Source: CAVQEK01 sp963711495 (lineage in GTDB: Bacteria; Bacteroidota; Bacteroidia; Cytophagales; Cyclobacteriaceae). From it: DNA of 64,000 nt. Under the pieces are notes generated by a model. The model saw nothing but the letters and a program-made list of their open reading frames with translations, searched no databases and was not told the DNA's origin. Both the position numbers and the translations under genes were made by a program. Below, piece after piece: positions 8,517 to 18,147 of this stretch (position 1 is the first letter of the stretch; each line of letters begins with the position of its first letter). The stretch spans positions 453,289 through 517,288 of the forward strand of contig CAVQEK010000009.1 in NCBI GenBank assembly GCA_963711495.1, in the 5' to 3' direction.

Positions 8517-10235
8517 ATGAACCGGAAGCAAAATATTTCACTCTTTTTTATAACCGCCATATTCTACAGCAATAGTGTGTGGGCCGACATTCTCAATCCG
8601 GCTCAAATCAGCCAATACGATGTGCTGTTACAACTTAATATTTCAGATTCTACCATTACGGAAGAACTTTTTTGCAGCAATGGTTTTTTCCGGATTTTAA
8701 TGCTTTCAGCAGATAGTATATCACCTGATCATCCTGATTCGTTGGAATTTTTTCAATACTTACTTCCGCGATTGATTGAATTGGAAGCTGACCATAAAAT
8801 ATTATCCGGTCCTCATAGCAGCTTCCATTTTGAAGCGAAGATTGGACAGCTTCCCGGCACAAGCACCTATGATACGCTATTTCAGAAAAAATTCAGGAAA
8901 AAATTCATTATAACCATTTCATTGCCCACGCAATTAACGGAAATCTCTGTTCGGCCCGGATCACATTATATAAATGACAATGGATTGAAGGTTGGGATTG
9001 TAGTTTTTCATCAGGGCATTCCAATCAACGATTTAGGAAATTTACCCAGAAGGGCCACAATAGAACTCAACTGGCATGATCCATGGGCGTCTCATGTTAG
9101 CGGAGACCAATTAAAACGCCATCACAAATACCCGGTAATGTCATTTCTTTATATTGAACCCTATCAGGTGCGGCATGAAATAATCATCAGATTGCGAGAA
9201 TTGGAGACGTGGCTTGGCTATCACTACAATTTCAGAAGTCGTTTGGGTACAGCCGTACAGGATAGTCTTAAAGAGAAGGTAGTCGATTTTTTGGCCACCA
9301 GGAACATGTTGACAATACGTGGACAAAAGAAATTGCCCGAAATTGGTCAGGTTGATTTTGTTGATTTTCAATTGTCCGGAATACAGTCTATCCAGGATCA
9401 GCGGGAAATACCATATTATGCGGCATTTATTGGAGTAAATCTGATTTATCCTGACCCGGATTTGCCAGATGAAGTGGAATTGAACTGGGACCTTTTCAGC
9501 CAAAATATCAAGCAGGTACAAGTGATTACTTATGGGCCAGCAGGTCCCTGGCCATACACTTTGACTCCCGAAAACCACCATTTGATCTGGAGGAATTTTT
9601 TATCCCATTATAAAATTTCCACTATCAATGCCGTGAAAATTGCTCCGGTTAAAATCAGCATACCCTGGGTTTCAGTTCTCTGCTTGTTGGCGTTGATAAT
9701 TTTCGGTTTTACTATTCGATTTCGATGGCTTGAATTCAAAAATATACTGATGGCTGTTGCCCTTATAGCATCTTCGCTGGTTTTTTGGCAATCTAAATGG
9801 GTCATTGAATTGCCGTTGTTTTCCAGACACCAGATGAGTAACACCACGGCAAAAGCAATCTTAAGCCAGTTGTTGAGAAATGCATATCGTGCCTTTGATT
9901 TCAAACAGGAAAGCGCGATTTATGATCAATTATCACTAAGTGTCAGTGGAGATTTACTTTCAGATATTTATCTTCAGACCCGTAAAAATCTGGAATTCGG
10001 GGAACAGGGCGGGCTGCGTTCCCATGTTGATGAGGTAAACGTAATGAACATAGCGCAAAAGAAAGCAATGGGTGATCCAGTATTTTATTGCAAATGGCGG
10101 GTTCGGGATACCATCGATCACTGGGGGCACCGGCATGTTCGTCAGAATGAATATCAGGCCAATATATCGTTGAAAGCAGTCGATGGATATTGGAAAATAT
10201 CCAATATTGAAATGATTGATCAGCAGAGATTATGA
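8517..10235 (+). CDS. Unknown membrane protein of a metal-ABC cluster
   Basis: This 572-residue protein opens with a signal peptide, followed by about 350 extracytoplasmic residues. Two hydrophobic segments follow (about 380-402 and 407-425), then a C-terminal domain that ends with a histidine-bearing segment DHWGHRHVRQNEYQAN and KAVDGYWKISNIEM. The histidines could bind metal. ATG 8517 is preferred to TTG 8502 because it starts the signal peptide cleanly. It is followed closely by an ABC ATPase, an FtsX-type permease and a ZnuA-like lipoprotein, so I infer a role in the same metal-transport machine. I do not recognise a named family for it. Confidence 0.7.
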   Translation: MNRKQNISLFFITAIFYSNSVWADILNPAQISQYDVLLQLNISDSTITEELFCSNGFFRILMLSADSISPDHPDSLEFFQYLLPRLIELEADHKILSGPHSSFHFEAKIGQLPGTSTYDTLFQKKFRKKFIITISLPTQLTEISVRPGSHYINDNGLKVGIVVFHQGIPINDLGNLPRRATIELNWHDPWASHVSGDQLKRHHKYPVMSFLYIEPYQVRHEIIIRLRELETWLGYHYNFRSRLGTAVQDSLKEKVVDFLATRNMLTIRGQKKLPEIGQVDFVDFQLSGIQSIQDQREIPYYAAFIGVNLIYPDPDLPDEVELNWDLFSQNIKQVQVITYGPAGPWPYTLTPENHHLIWRNFLSHYKISTINAVKIAPVKISIPWVSVLCLLALIIFGFTIRFRWLEFKNILMAVALIASSLVFWQSKWVIELPLFSRHQMSNTTAKAILSQLLRNAYRAFDFKQESAIYDQLSLSVSGDLLSDIYLQTRKNLEFGEQGGLRSHVDEVNVMNIAQKKAMGDPVFYCKWRVRDTIDHWGHRHVRQNEYQANISLKAVDGYWKISNIEMIDQQRL

Positions 10236-10281
10236 AACAAAGTTCAGCAAGAAATTATTGTCAAAGGTCACGAAAAAAGTG

Positions 10282-10941
10282 ATGATCGATTTGAACAACA
10301 TATTATTTCACTATCCCGGATCAGATTATCAACTCGCGTTGCAAAAGCTAACAATCAATCGAGGGGAAAGGATTGCATTTGTTGGACCAAGCGGCATAGG
10401 AAAAACAACATTATTACAAATTATTGCCGGAATATTATTGCCGAATCAGGGGGCCGTGCGTATTGACGATCACAATATTTGTCAATGGTCCGACACCATG
10501 CGTCGTCAATACCGGATATCCAATATGGGATTTATTTTTCAGGATTTTAAATTGCTGGAATATCTTACAGTCAAAGACAATATTTTGCTGCCATTTAGAA
10601 TTAACCGTAAACCAGCCATAGATAATAAGGCAAGAAGAAATGCTGATAAATTGGCTGGAAAGTTCGGAATAACCCAAAAAATGAATCGTTATCCAGGTGC
10701 TCTATCACATGGCGAGCGTCAGCGTGTGGCCATAGTCCGCGCTTTGATCAATGATCCCACTTTCATTTTGGCCGATGAACCTACCGGCAACCTTGATCCG
10801 GTCAACAAAAAAAAAATCATGGAGACTATTTTCGGGGAAAGTGAACAGAGAAATGGGACACTGCTGGTTGTAACCCATGATCATCAATTGTTGGATAAAT
10901 TTGACCGATGCATTGATCTAACAACTTTGATTCAACAATAA
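10282..10941 (+). CDS. ABC transporter ATPase, LolD/MacB type
   Basis: This 219-residue ATPase carries Walker A (GPSGIGKTTLL), the Q-loop FIFQDFKLLEYLTV, the signature LSHGERQRVAIVRAL, Walker B (FILADEPTGNLD) and the switch His in VVTHDHQ. The signature serine is followed by HGE rather than GGQ, as in many LolD/MacB-group ATPases. ATG 10282 is chosen; a longer TTG-start frame would overlap the preceding gene. It should energise the FtsX-type permease that starts one base after its stop codon. Confidence 0.9.
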   Translation: MIDLNNILFHYPGSDYQLALQKLTINRGERIAFVGPSGIGKTTLLQIIAGILLPNQGAVRIDDHNICQWSDTMRRQYRISNMGFIFQDFKLLEYLTVKDNILLPFRINRKPAIDNKARRNADKLAGKFGITQKMNRYPGALSHGERQRVAIVRALINDPTFILADEPTGNLDPVNKKKIMETIFGESEQRNGTLLVVTHDHQLLDKFDRCIDLTTLIQQ

Positions 10942-10942
10942 T

Positions 10943-12124
10943 ATGAAATCGAGTCTTTATCTGGCATTTCAATATATTTGGTATCACAAGGTTCGGACTG
11001 CTTTACTGGTTTTTGCTTTATCTATCATTTTATTTCTTCCTTTTGGTTTGAAAAAGCTCATTAAAACCAGCGAAATGAGGATGCTGGAACGCGCCAGCAG
11101 CACACCGCTTATCATTGGCGCCAATGCCAGCAGTACTGATTTGGTGATCAATACCTTGTACTTTCCATCCAAAGAAATTCCTGTGATCCATTATGGCATG
11201 ATAGCATCATTGGATAGCTCCGGTTTCGGACTAGCGATACCATTGTTGGTGAAATATCAATCCGGCCGTTTTCCTATTGTGGGGACCTCGCTGGAATATT
11301 TTCAATTTCGAAATTTGAAATTCTCTTTAGGGCATCAATTTGGCATTTTGGGTGATTGTGTGGTAGGCGCTCATGTTGCAGAAATTTTGAATTTGGTTCC
11401 TGGCGATAGCCTCATTTCTTCTACCGGGAATTTCTTTGACATCACCGGTAGTTATCCACTCAAGATGCATATCACCGGGATCCTGGAGGCGACCAATTCT
11501 CCGGATGATGATGCCATTTTTACGGATGTGAAAACGGTTTGGGTTATTATGGGACTTGGGCATGGACATGAAGATTTAACCAGTGACAATAAGAATGCCG
11601 CCATCATGAGCAGGGGCAAAGGCAATGTTGAGGCCAATGCAAGCCTGCGCCTGTATCAGGAAATCACCGCTTCAAATCTGTCAAGTTTTCATTTTCATGG
11701 AAACATGCTGGAATATCCGCTGACAGCCATTATTTTTTGGCCTAAAAACACGAAATCCTCGACGCTCTTGCGTGGAAGATTTGAAGATGGCAAATATCCG
11801 GGTCAGATCCTCGTTCCTAAAGCTGTGGTGGCTGATTTACTGAATACCATGTTTCGGATTAAAAGTATTTTTAATGGTTTTTATGTTTTTGTAGCCATTG
11901 CGGCGGTGGTGATTTTATTCCTGGAGGTTGGTTTGACCATCCGGCTACGAAAAGATGAGATTAGGACGATGTATTATATTGGCAGTGGAAAAACCAAAAT
12001 AGGGGAAATGATTTGTTTTGAAGTTTTAATCATGCTGTTTTCAAGTGGCATTATCGGATTAATATTTTATGTTGTCGTTGGCTTTTTCACCCGGAATTTA
12101 ATCCATTACCTTATTAACAATTAA
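10943..12124 (+). CDS. FtsX-type ABC permease of the metal cluster
   Basis: This 393-residue permease has one N-terminal membrane helix (about 15-33), a long periplasmic domain and three C-terminal helices, the MacB/FtsX plan. The periplasmic domain contains a His/acid patch, GLGHGHEDLTSDN, which is unusual for MacB proteins and could take part in metal handling. The gene follows the ATPase with a single base between, so they are translationally linked. Together with the ZnuA-like lipoprotein downstream I infer a metal-related transporter rather than an antibiotic or lipoprotein exporter. Confidence 0.85.
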   Translation: MKSSLYLAFQYIWYHKVRTALLVFALSIILFLPFGLKKLIKTSEMRMLERASSTPLIIGANASSTDLVINTLYFPSKEIPVIHYGMIASLDSSGFGLAIPLLVKYQSGRFPIVGTSLEYFQFRNLKFSLGHQFGILGDCVVGAHVAEILNLVPGDSLISSTGNFFDITGSYPLKMHITGILEATNSPDDDAIFTDVKTVWVIMGLGHGHEDLTSDNKNAAIMSRGKGNVEANASLRLYQEITASNLSSFHFHGNMLEYPLTAIIFWPKNTKSSTLLRGRFEDGKYPGQILVPKAVVADLLNTMFRIKSIFNGFYVFVAIAAVVILFLEVGLTIRLRKDEIRTMYYIGSGKTKIGEMICFEVLIMLFSSGIIGLIFYVVVGFFTRNLIHYLINN

Positions 12125-12130
12125 TATTTT

Positions 12131-13075
12131 ATGATGAGATTATATCAAACATCTGTCAGGATCCTGGGACTTTTTTCGATCATTTTGATCAGTTTGTTGT
12201 ATTCGACGTGTAGCGGGAAAAAGCATGGAAAAACCAACAATTCCCACGATAAGCAACTACAGGTGGCAGTTGTCAATTATCCTCTGTACTATTTTACGAG
12301 AAGAATAGGTGGAGAAACTTTGGATGTGTTTTTCCCGGAAATCGATGGAGACCCAGCTTTCTGGCATCCCGATATTCGGGCGATCATGCGACTTCAGGAA
12401 GTGGATCTGATATTTTTGAACGGGGCTGATTACGCGCACTGGCTTCCTCAGGTCACCCTTCCGGAATCGAGAATTGTGAATACTTCGGGATTATTTAAAA
12501 ACCGGTATATTTTGAGTAAAACGGTGATTACACACAGTCATGGTCCGGAAGGCATTCATTCTCACCAGGGACTGGTTTTTACCACCTGGCTCGATTTTAA
12601 TCAGGCCGTTGAGCAGGCAGAAGCGATAAAAAACACCCTGATATCCAAAGTTCCTGAAGAGGCCCCGGTTTTTGAAAACAACTTTTCAGAACTAAAAAAA
12701 GACCTCCAACAATTGGACGGTGCCATGATGAATGTAGGAAAATCATTAAAAAACCAGAACGTATATGTTTCTCATCCGGTTTATGACTATTGGGCCAGAA
12801 GATATGGAATTCATATTATCAGTGAACATTGGGAACCCGATCAGGTGCCGGATGAAATGCAATGGAAACATTTCCAACATCAACTGGATTCGGCTAAAAG
12901 CACGATTATGATTTGGGAAAGTGATCCCCAGGACTCTGTGAAATCACGATTGAGCGCATTGGGGGTTAAAACTTACGTGTTCGATCCCTGTGCCAATACA
13001 CCAAAGGAGGGAGATTTTCTGGGAGAAATGAAAAAAAATATTGTTAATTTGCGGCGGGCTGCAGGTGTACAATAA
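12131..13075 (+). CDS. ZnuA-like metal-binding lipoprotein
   Basis: This 314-residue protein belongs to the cluster A-I (ZnuA/TroA) solute-binding family that delivers Zn2+ or Mn2+. It has a lipoprotein signal (LLYSTCSG), the early ligand region DPAFWHPDIRAIM, and a histidine-rich loop THSHGPEGIHSHQG typical of zinc-specific members. A later ligand histidine is in VYVSHPVYDYWARRYG, and a final acidic site is near IMIWESDPQ. Normally the partner is a ZnuB-type permease; here the partner genes are instead an FtsX-type permease and LolD-like ATPase, only six bases upstream. That pairing is unusual. Confidence 0.88.
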   Translation: MMRLYQTSVRILGLFSIILISLLYSTCSGKKHGKTNNSHDKQLQVAVVNYPLYYFTRRIGGETLDVFFPEIDGDPAFWHPDIRAIMRLQEVDLIFLNGADYAHWLPQVTLPESRIVNTSGLFKNRYILSKTVITHSHGPEGIHSHQGLVFTTWLDFNQAVEQAEAIKNTLISKVPEEAPVFENNFSELKKDLQQLDGAMMNVGKSLKNQNVYVSHPVYDYWARRYGIHIISEHWEPDQVPDEMQWKHFQHQLDSAKSTIMIWESDPQDSVKSRLSALGVKTYVFDPCANTPKEGDFLGEMKKNIVNLRRAAGVQ

Positions 13076-13190
13076 ATCCTGAAATTGCCAGCAAGATGTT
13101 TTTAATTTGATCGTTAACTTTGTCTCATTGAGTTCCTTTTTTTTATTTTCGATCTTGTGACAAGATCCTAAAGGTTTAACCGGTAGCCAT

Positions 13191-13976
13191 TTGATCAGAA
13201 TAATTTCCATCGGATTTATATTGATTTTTTTTGTGCGCTTTAGTTTGATGGCGCAACAGGAAACAACTTTAACTGGTGAGTATCAGGGAAAGAACCTCTA
13301 TGTCCAAAATCCGCTTTCACCTGATAAAATAAATTTCTGTACCCAGGAGGTTTATTTAAACGAAAAATTGGTGATTTCCCATCCGAAAACCTCGGCCTTT
13401 GAAATTGATCTGTCGGACCTTAAAATTGGAGAACCGGTGTTCGTAAAAATCACCTACAATGAAGGTTGTGTGCCGAAAGTGATCAATCCACAGGTAGTGC
13501 GCAGTAAGAGTAAATTTCAGTTTTCCAATACATTGGCAGATGCAATTTCAATCAACTGGAATACACAGGGAGAATTGCCTCACGGGAATTTTTTTGTGGA
13601 ACACTATAAAAATAATAAGTGGGAAATGGAAGATACCGTTGCAGGCAAAGGGTCGTTTGACAGCAACCAATACGCGGTAGGACCATCTTATCATACGGGT
13701 GATAACAAATATCGTATCCGATATGAGCAGAATGACGGCAGAATTTTCTTTTCGAAGATCATTGATTTTTACAATGATGTGGAACCTGTGAGTTTTCATC
13801 CTACGCTGGTCACGGATAAAATATTTTTATCCAGAGCTACTCCATATGAAGTGGTGGATTCTTATGGCAACGAGGTGGCTAAAGGAAACGGCAAGGAGAT
13901 CAATCTCAGAAACCTGAAAGCGGGATTGTATTTTTTACATGTTGACAACAGGGAGGAAAAATTTGTCAAAAAATAA
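13191..13976 (+). CDS. T9SS-sorted exported protein of unknown function
   Basis: This 261-residue protein starts at TTG 13191, since no ATG is available in frame upstream; the first 22 residues form a signal peptide ending in LMAQQ. The middle is a small beta-rich region without a family I recognise. The last 60 residues (from about TLVTDKIFLS to FLHVDNREEKFVKK) look like a type A T9SS sorting domain, so it is probably secreted or attached to the cell surface. It ends two bases before the convergent mtaB stop. Confidence 0.75.
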   Translation: MIRIISIGFILIFFVRFSLMAQQETTLTGEYQGKNLYVQNPLSPDKINFCTQEVYLNEKLVISHPKTSAFEIDLSDLKIGEPVFVKITYNEGCVPKVINPQVVRSKSKFQFSNTLADAISINWNTQGELPHGNFFVEHYKNNKWEMEDTVAGKGSFDSNQYAVGPSYHTGDNKYRIRYEQNDGRIFFSKIIDFYNDVEPVSFHPTLVTDKIFLSRATPYEVVDSYGNEVAKGNGKEINLRNLKAGLYFLHVDNREEKFVKK

Positions 13977-13978
13977 GT

Positions 13979-15295
13979 TTACCCGATTTTTGCCAATTCA
14001 GTAACCTCACTGGTTTCTACGTGTCCTTCCGGGTTGATCTGCTCCAATTTTAATCTTTTAATTTCATTGACAAGCATTGGATCATAAGCCGTGGCCACCC
14101 GAATGTAATTGTCGGTAAAACCGTGAATTTTGCCATCTTCCACATCATCTTCAAACAAAATTCTTGCTTTCTTGCCCAGATGCTGCTCATAAAAATGCCT
14201 GCGTTTTTTAACCGATAATGTACGCAGCATTTTTGATCGTTTGTTGCGAATTTTCATCGGAACGATGTCATCCATATCAATAGCGCTGGTATTTTCACGC
14301 TCGGAATAGGTGAAAACATGGAGATAAGAAATATCTAATTCATTCAAAAATTGATAAGTCTCCAGAAAATCGGCTTCTGTTTCTCCCGGGAAACCGACAA
14401 TAACATCTACCCCAATGCAGCAGTCCGGCATTTTCTCGAGAATGGTATCTACACGGTCTTCATAAAGTTCCCGCAAATAGCGACGCCGCATGAGTTTCAG
14501 TATTTTATTGCTGCCGGATTGGAGTGGGATATGAAAATGCGGCACAAATTTTTTTGATTTGGCCACAAAATCAATGATCTCGTTGGTCAGCAGATTTGGC
14601 TCAATCGAAGAGATCCGGAATCGCGCTATTCCTTCCACCATATCTAATGCCTTAATGAGGTCAATAAAACGATTTTCTCGTTGGCCATTTCGAATGCCAA
14701 AGTCTCCGGTGTTGACCCCTGTTAACACGATTTCTTTGACGCCTTTGGAAGCGATGTCCCTGGCCTGAGCTACAATATTTTCAATGGTATCACTGCGACT
14801 ATTTCCTCGGGCCAACGGTATCGTGCAAAAAGAACAGGAATAATCACAGCCATCCTGTACCTTCAAAAAAGTTCTGGTGCGGTCATTCAGGGAATAAGCA
14901 GTATGATACATGTTTACCTCTTCGATTTCGCTGGTGAGGACCTTTGGAAAGTGTTCCTTTTTGAAACCATCCAACAATTCCAATAATTTGAATTTCTCAG
15001 CAGCGCCCAGTACGGCGTTCACACCTGGTATTTCGGCAATTTCCCGGGGTTTTAGTTGAGCGTAACAACCAATGATGACGATATATGGATCTTTGGATAT
15101 TTTCCTTGCGTCACGTACAATTTTCCTGCATTTCCTGTCAGCATTTTCTGTGACTGAACATGTGTTGATAACGAATATGTCCGGTGCATCATCAAAATTC
15201 ACTTTGGTAAAGCCGTGATCCTCAAACATCCTGGAAATAGATGATGTTTCTGAAAAATTCAACTTGCAACCAAGGGTATAAAATGCAACAGTCAT
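13979..15295 (-). CDS. mtaB: tRNA t6A37 methylthiotransferase MtaB
   Basis: This 438-residue radical-SAM enzyme adds a methylthio group to N6-threonylcarbamoyladenosine at position 37 of tRNAs reading ANN codons. The order of domains is standard: an N-terminal UPF0004 domain with three cluster cysteines (TLGCKLN, NTCSVTENADRKC, IIGCYAQ), the radical-SAM core with CDYSCSFC, and a short C-terminal TRAM-like region. The length fits MtaB rather than the longer MiaB. It is a housekeeping gene. Confidence 0.93.
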   Translation of the reverse strand: MTVAFYTLGCKLNFSETSSISRMFEDHGFTKVNFDDAPDIFVINTCSVTENADRKCRKIVRDARKISKDPYIVIIGCYAQLKPREIAEIPGVNAVLGAAEKFKLLELLDGFKKEHFPKVLTSEIEEVNMYHTAYSLNDRTRTFLKVQDGCDYSCSFCTIPLARGNSRSDTIENIVAQARDIASKGVKEIVLTGVNTGDFGIRNGQRENRFIDLIKALDMVEGIARFRISSIEPNLLTNEIIDFVAKSKKFVPHFHIPLQSGSNKILKLMRRRYLRELYEDRVDTILEKMPDCCIGVDVIVGFPGETEADFLETYQFLNELDISYLHVFTYSERENTSAIDMDDIVPMKIRNKRSKMLRTLSVKKRRHFYEQHLGKKARILFEDDVEDGKIHGFTDNYIRVATAYDPMLVNEIKRLKLEQINPEGHVETSEVTELAKIG

Positions 15296-15447
15296 TGGGA
15301 AAATAGCGCTTTCTTTTGGAGATTATTGATCATTTGGAAACCATAACGACAATGCGACAGACCACATTGCCACTTTTTCATTCTTATCGCAAATATAGGA
15401 ATTTAATTTAAACAGAAAGGATTCCATATGGGATGTAAAAACATGGG

Positions 15448-16731
15448 TCAGGCAGGAGTAACCTCACTTCGATAATTCCATTTAAACAATGTGAGCAGGC
15501 CGCTGATCACAGCGAACACCACGAATAAATAAAATAAACTATTCCAGCCGTAATGACTGGAAAAAAACGCCACAATAAAGGGGGAGACAAGTTGACCGCA
15601 AGAACCGAACCCATTGATCAGGCCCGCAGCAGTAGCTGAGCCTTTTTTCCCGCCAATGTCCATTGCGGTAGCGCCGGAGATGATGGAATCCGGACCAAAA
15701 ATCATGATCCCGGTAATACCAATGCTGACACTGTTGGCAAACATGCCCCAGGTAGAAACGGTAGGCTGTATAAAGCACATAATAGCCAAACCAAACAACA
15801 TAATGCCGCTGATGGGGAATCTCTTGGAATGAAATAATTTGTCGGATACATAGCCGGCGATCAGTACACCCAGGAAACCTGCCAGTTCAAATACAGAAGA
15901 AACATAACCCGCCGTATCGTTGGTATAGTGTAGTGCCTCGATCATATACATCGGCAGCCAAAAAAGAAACGCGTATCGGGTAAGTTTGAGCAAAAAATAA
16001 ATGATCGCCGCAATCCAAATGGTGGGATTTTTCATTAGATTCTTCAGGATTTCGAATTTGGAGACAACATCTTTCTCAGCGTCAATTTTACTTTCTTCAT
16101 CTTTTACGATCATTGGCAAACCAACATCGGGAGGGCGGTTTCTGGTGAGCCAAATATAAAGTATGGCAATGATGAGCAGTACGAATGCCGGAGCCCAGAA
16201 GCCTCTTTTCCATCCTAAATCCGGTAATATAGTTGTGTTGGTTGCCCAGTAAGTAGCAAATATCGTAGCGAGAAATGCACCGACCACATAGTTGGTGGTC
16301 CACCACGACATCACCACACCTCTTTCGGAATGTCGAAACCAGGTGGCCATATTTTTGATCAATCCCGACCAACCGGTGGATTGACCCAGTCCATTCATTC
16401 CCATTAAAAAAGCAAAAATTCCAAGCACCCCTGAAATTCCCATGAAAGCATTGGCAAAAACGGATATGAGCAATCCAATACCGACGATCAGTCGGGGCCC
16501 GTATTTGTCGGATAGGTATCCATTCAAAAATTGCCCAAGCATATAAAGTAGGCTGTAAATGCCGATGACGATCGCGAAATCTTCTTTGGTATATCCGAGA
16601 TCTTTGGCGATCATGGGCATAGTCACGCTAAAATTCTTCCGGCAAAAATAGAAACCTGCATATCCCAGCCAGGTCACAGCAAAGATCCTTCTACGCCACT
16701 GGTTTTGTTCCTTTGTTAATTGTTGAACCAT
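15448..16731 (-). CDS. OPA-family MFS transporter, candidate phosphonate carrier
   Basis: This 427-residue protein with about 12 membrane helices belongs to the organophosphate:phosphate antiporter (GlpT/UhpT) branch of the major facilitator superfamily. Diagnostic segments are WLGYAGFYFCRKNFSVTMP, GQFLNGYLSDKYGPR and GLGQSTGWSGLIKNMATWF. Known members exchange phosphate for glycerol-3-phosphate, hexose-phosphate or phosphoglycerate. The gene is divergent from phnW with a 260-base shared control region, so I infer that it carries 2-aminoethylphosphonate or another small phosphonate across the inner membrane. The substrate is not provable from sequence alone. Confidence 0.87.
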   Translation of the reverse strand: MVQQLTKEQNQWRRRIFAVTWLGYAGFYFCRKNFSVTMPMIAKDLGYTKEDFAIVIGIYSLLYMLGQFLNGYLSDKYGPRLIVGIGLLISVFANAFMGISGVLGIFAFLMGMNGLGQSTGWSGLIKNMATWFRHSERGVVMSWWTTNYVVGAFLATIFATYWATNTTILPDLGWKRGFWAPAFVLLIIAILYIWLTRNRPPDVGLPMIVKDEESKIDAEKDVVSKFEILKNLMKNPTIWIAAIIYFLLKLTRYAFLFWLPMYMIEALHYTNDTAGYVSSVFELAGFLGVLIAGYVSDKLFHSKRFPISGIMLFGLAIMCFIQPTVSTWGMFANSVSIGITGIMIFGPDSIISGATAMDIGGKKGSATAAGLINGFGSCGQLVSPFIVAFFSSHYGWNSLFYLFVVFAVISGLLTLFKWNYRSEVTPA

Positions 16732-16920
16732 GCTTTTACGATAACCGTGTTTATTTTGGGAAAATCCTTATTTTGTGGCCAGGTAAAGCAAGGATAAATC
16801 TACCATAATGCTATACTGGTTGACGAACCATTTTCAGAATGTATAACTGATATCCGAATATTCCGGAAAACTAAAAGTATAAAAATTTCATATATATAAA
16901 AAAATCAAATTAAAAATTTA

Positions 16921-16983
16921 ATATTTGTCAATAATCAAATACTTTTAAATTTCAAATCAAATAATTCAGATATTTGTCCAATA
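16921..16983. promoter_or_regulatory. Direct repeats in the phnW/transporter control region
   Basis: The 260-base divergent region is very AT-rich. It holds two near-identical direct repeats, ATATTTGTCAATA at 16921 and ATATTTGTCCAATA at 16970, the second ending 11 bases before the phnW start codon. Spacing of 49 bases start to start is compatible with regulator binding on one DNA face. They could be operator half-sites or promoter parts. Confidence 0.4.
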
Positions 16984-16994
16984 CTTAAAAAATT

Positions 16995-18104
16995 ATGAAC
17001 ATAAACGACCTACCGGATAATCCCTATTTTTTATTGACACCGGGTCCATTAAGCACTTCAAAAACGGTTAAAGCCACCATGCTGCGCGACTGGTGCACCT
17101 GGGATGATGATTACAACAGCCTGGTACAGGAAATCAGGCACAAGCTGGTGAATCTGGCTACTGACTCCGATGGCTATACTTCAGTGCTAATGCAGGGAAG
17201 TGGTACATTCAGTGTTGAAGCTACGCTGGGAAGTGTGATCCCGCCCAAAGGCAAGTTACTTGTTGTGACTAATGGCGCTTACGGTCAGCGTATAAAGCAA
17301 ATTGCCGACAGACTTTGCATTGAAAATGAGGTGCTTGATAGTGGAGAAATAGCCAGGCCAGACTTGGATACAATAGATAAAACCTTATCCGCGGATAAAA
17401 ATATTACGCATATAGCGGTGGTGCATTGTGAAACCACCACGGGGATGCTCAACCCAATTGATGAGATTGGGAAAATTGTCAAAAACCATGGTCGAATATT
17501 TATTGTAGATGCCATGAGTAGTTTCGGGGGCATTCCCATGGATATTCATGAACTTGGTATTGATTTTATTATCAGCAGTGCCAACAAATGCATTCAGGGC
17601 GTCCCGGGCTTTGGATTTGTCATCGCTTCCCGGGAGATCTTGGCTTCCTGTAAAGGATATGCCCGATCTTTGTCTTTGGACCTGTATGATCAGTGGAATA
17701 TGATGGAAGTTGCGCATGGCAAGTGGCGCTATACTTCACCGACACATACCGTGAGGGCTTTTCTTCAGGCCTTAAAGGAATTGGATGAAGAAGGGGGCGT
17801 GGAAAAACGAAATAACAGGTATCTGGAAAATCATCGCATTTTAGTGAAGGGTATGAATGATACCGGATTTGAATGCCTGTTACCCGTAGCTTTTCAATCA
17901 CCGATAATCACATCATTTCTCAATCCAAAGAATTCCAATTATGAGTTTATGAAATTCTACAACAGGCTTAAAGCCCGGAATTATGTTATTTATCCAGGCA
18001 AAGTGTCTGGCGCCGACACTTTTCGAATTGGGAATATTGGACATGTTTTTCCGAAAGATATGCACCAATTGATTGAGAAAGTAAAAGAATCAATTTACTG
18101 GTAA
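16995..18104 (+). CDS. phnW: 2-aminoethylphosphonate-pyruvate transaminase PhnW
   Basis: This 369-residue PLP enzyme transfers the amino group of 2-aminoethylphosphonate to pyruvate, giving phosphonoacetaldehyde and alanine in the cytoplasm. It has the PhnW opening (LLTPGPLSTSKTVK, RDWCTWDDDY), LMQGSGTFSVEATLGS, the HCETTTGMLNP segment, the PLP-ring Asp in VDAMSSFGG and the Schiff-base Lys198 in SSANKCIQGVPGFGF. Length matches the family. It is the first gene after the control region shared with the OPA carrier, and a PbfA-like gene follows 43 bases later, so the two are probably one operon. Confidence 0.95.
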   Translation: MNINDLPDNPYFLLTPGPLSTSKTVKATMLRDWCTWDDDYNSLVQEIRHKLVNLATDSDGYTSVLMQGSGTFSVEATLGSVIPPKGKLLVVTNGAYGQRIKQIADRLCIENEVLDSGEIARPDLDTIDKTLSADKNITHIAVVHCETTTGMLNPIDEIGKIVKNHGRIFIVDAMSSFGGIPMDIHELGIDFIISSANKCIQGVPGFGFVIASREILASCKGYARSLSLDLYDQWNMMEVAHGKWRYTSPTHTVRAFLQALKELDEEGGVEKRNNRYLENHRILVKGMNDTGFECLLPVAFQSPIITSFLNPKNSNYEFMKFYNRLKARNYVIYPGKVSGADTFRIGNIGHVFPKDMHQLIEKVKESIYW

Positions 18105-18147
18105 TACATTTTTCGACTCTTTTTTGTGAAATAAGAAAATTCAAAAT

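Noticed and set aside
13976..13979. Terminator between the T9SS protein and mtaB
   Set aside because: The genes converge with two bases between stop codons, and no hairpin with a T run was seen.
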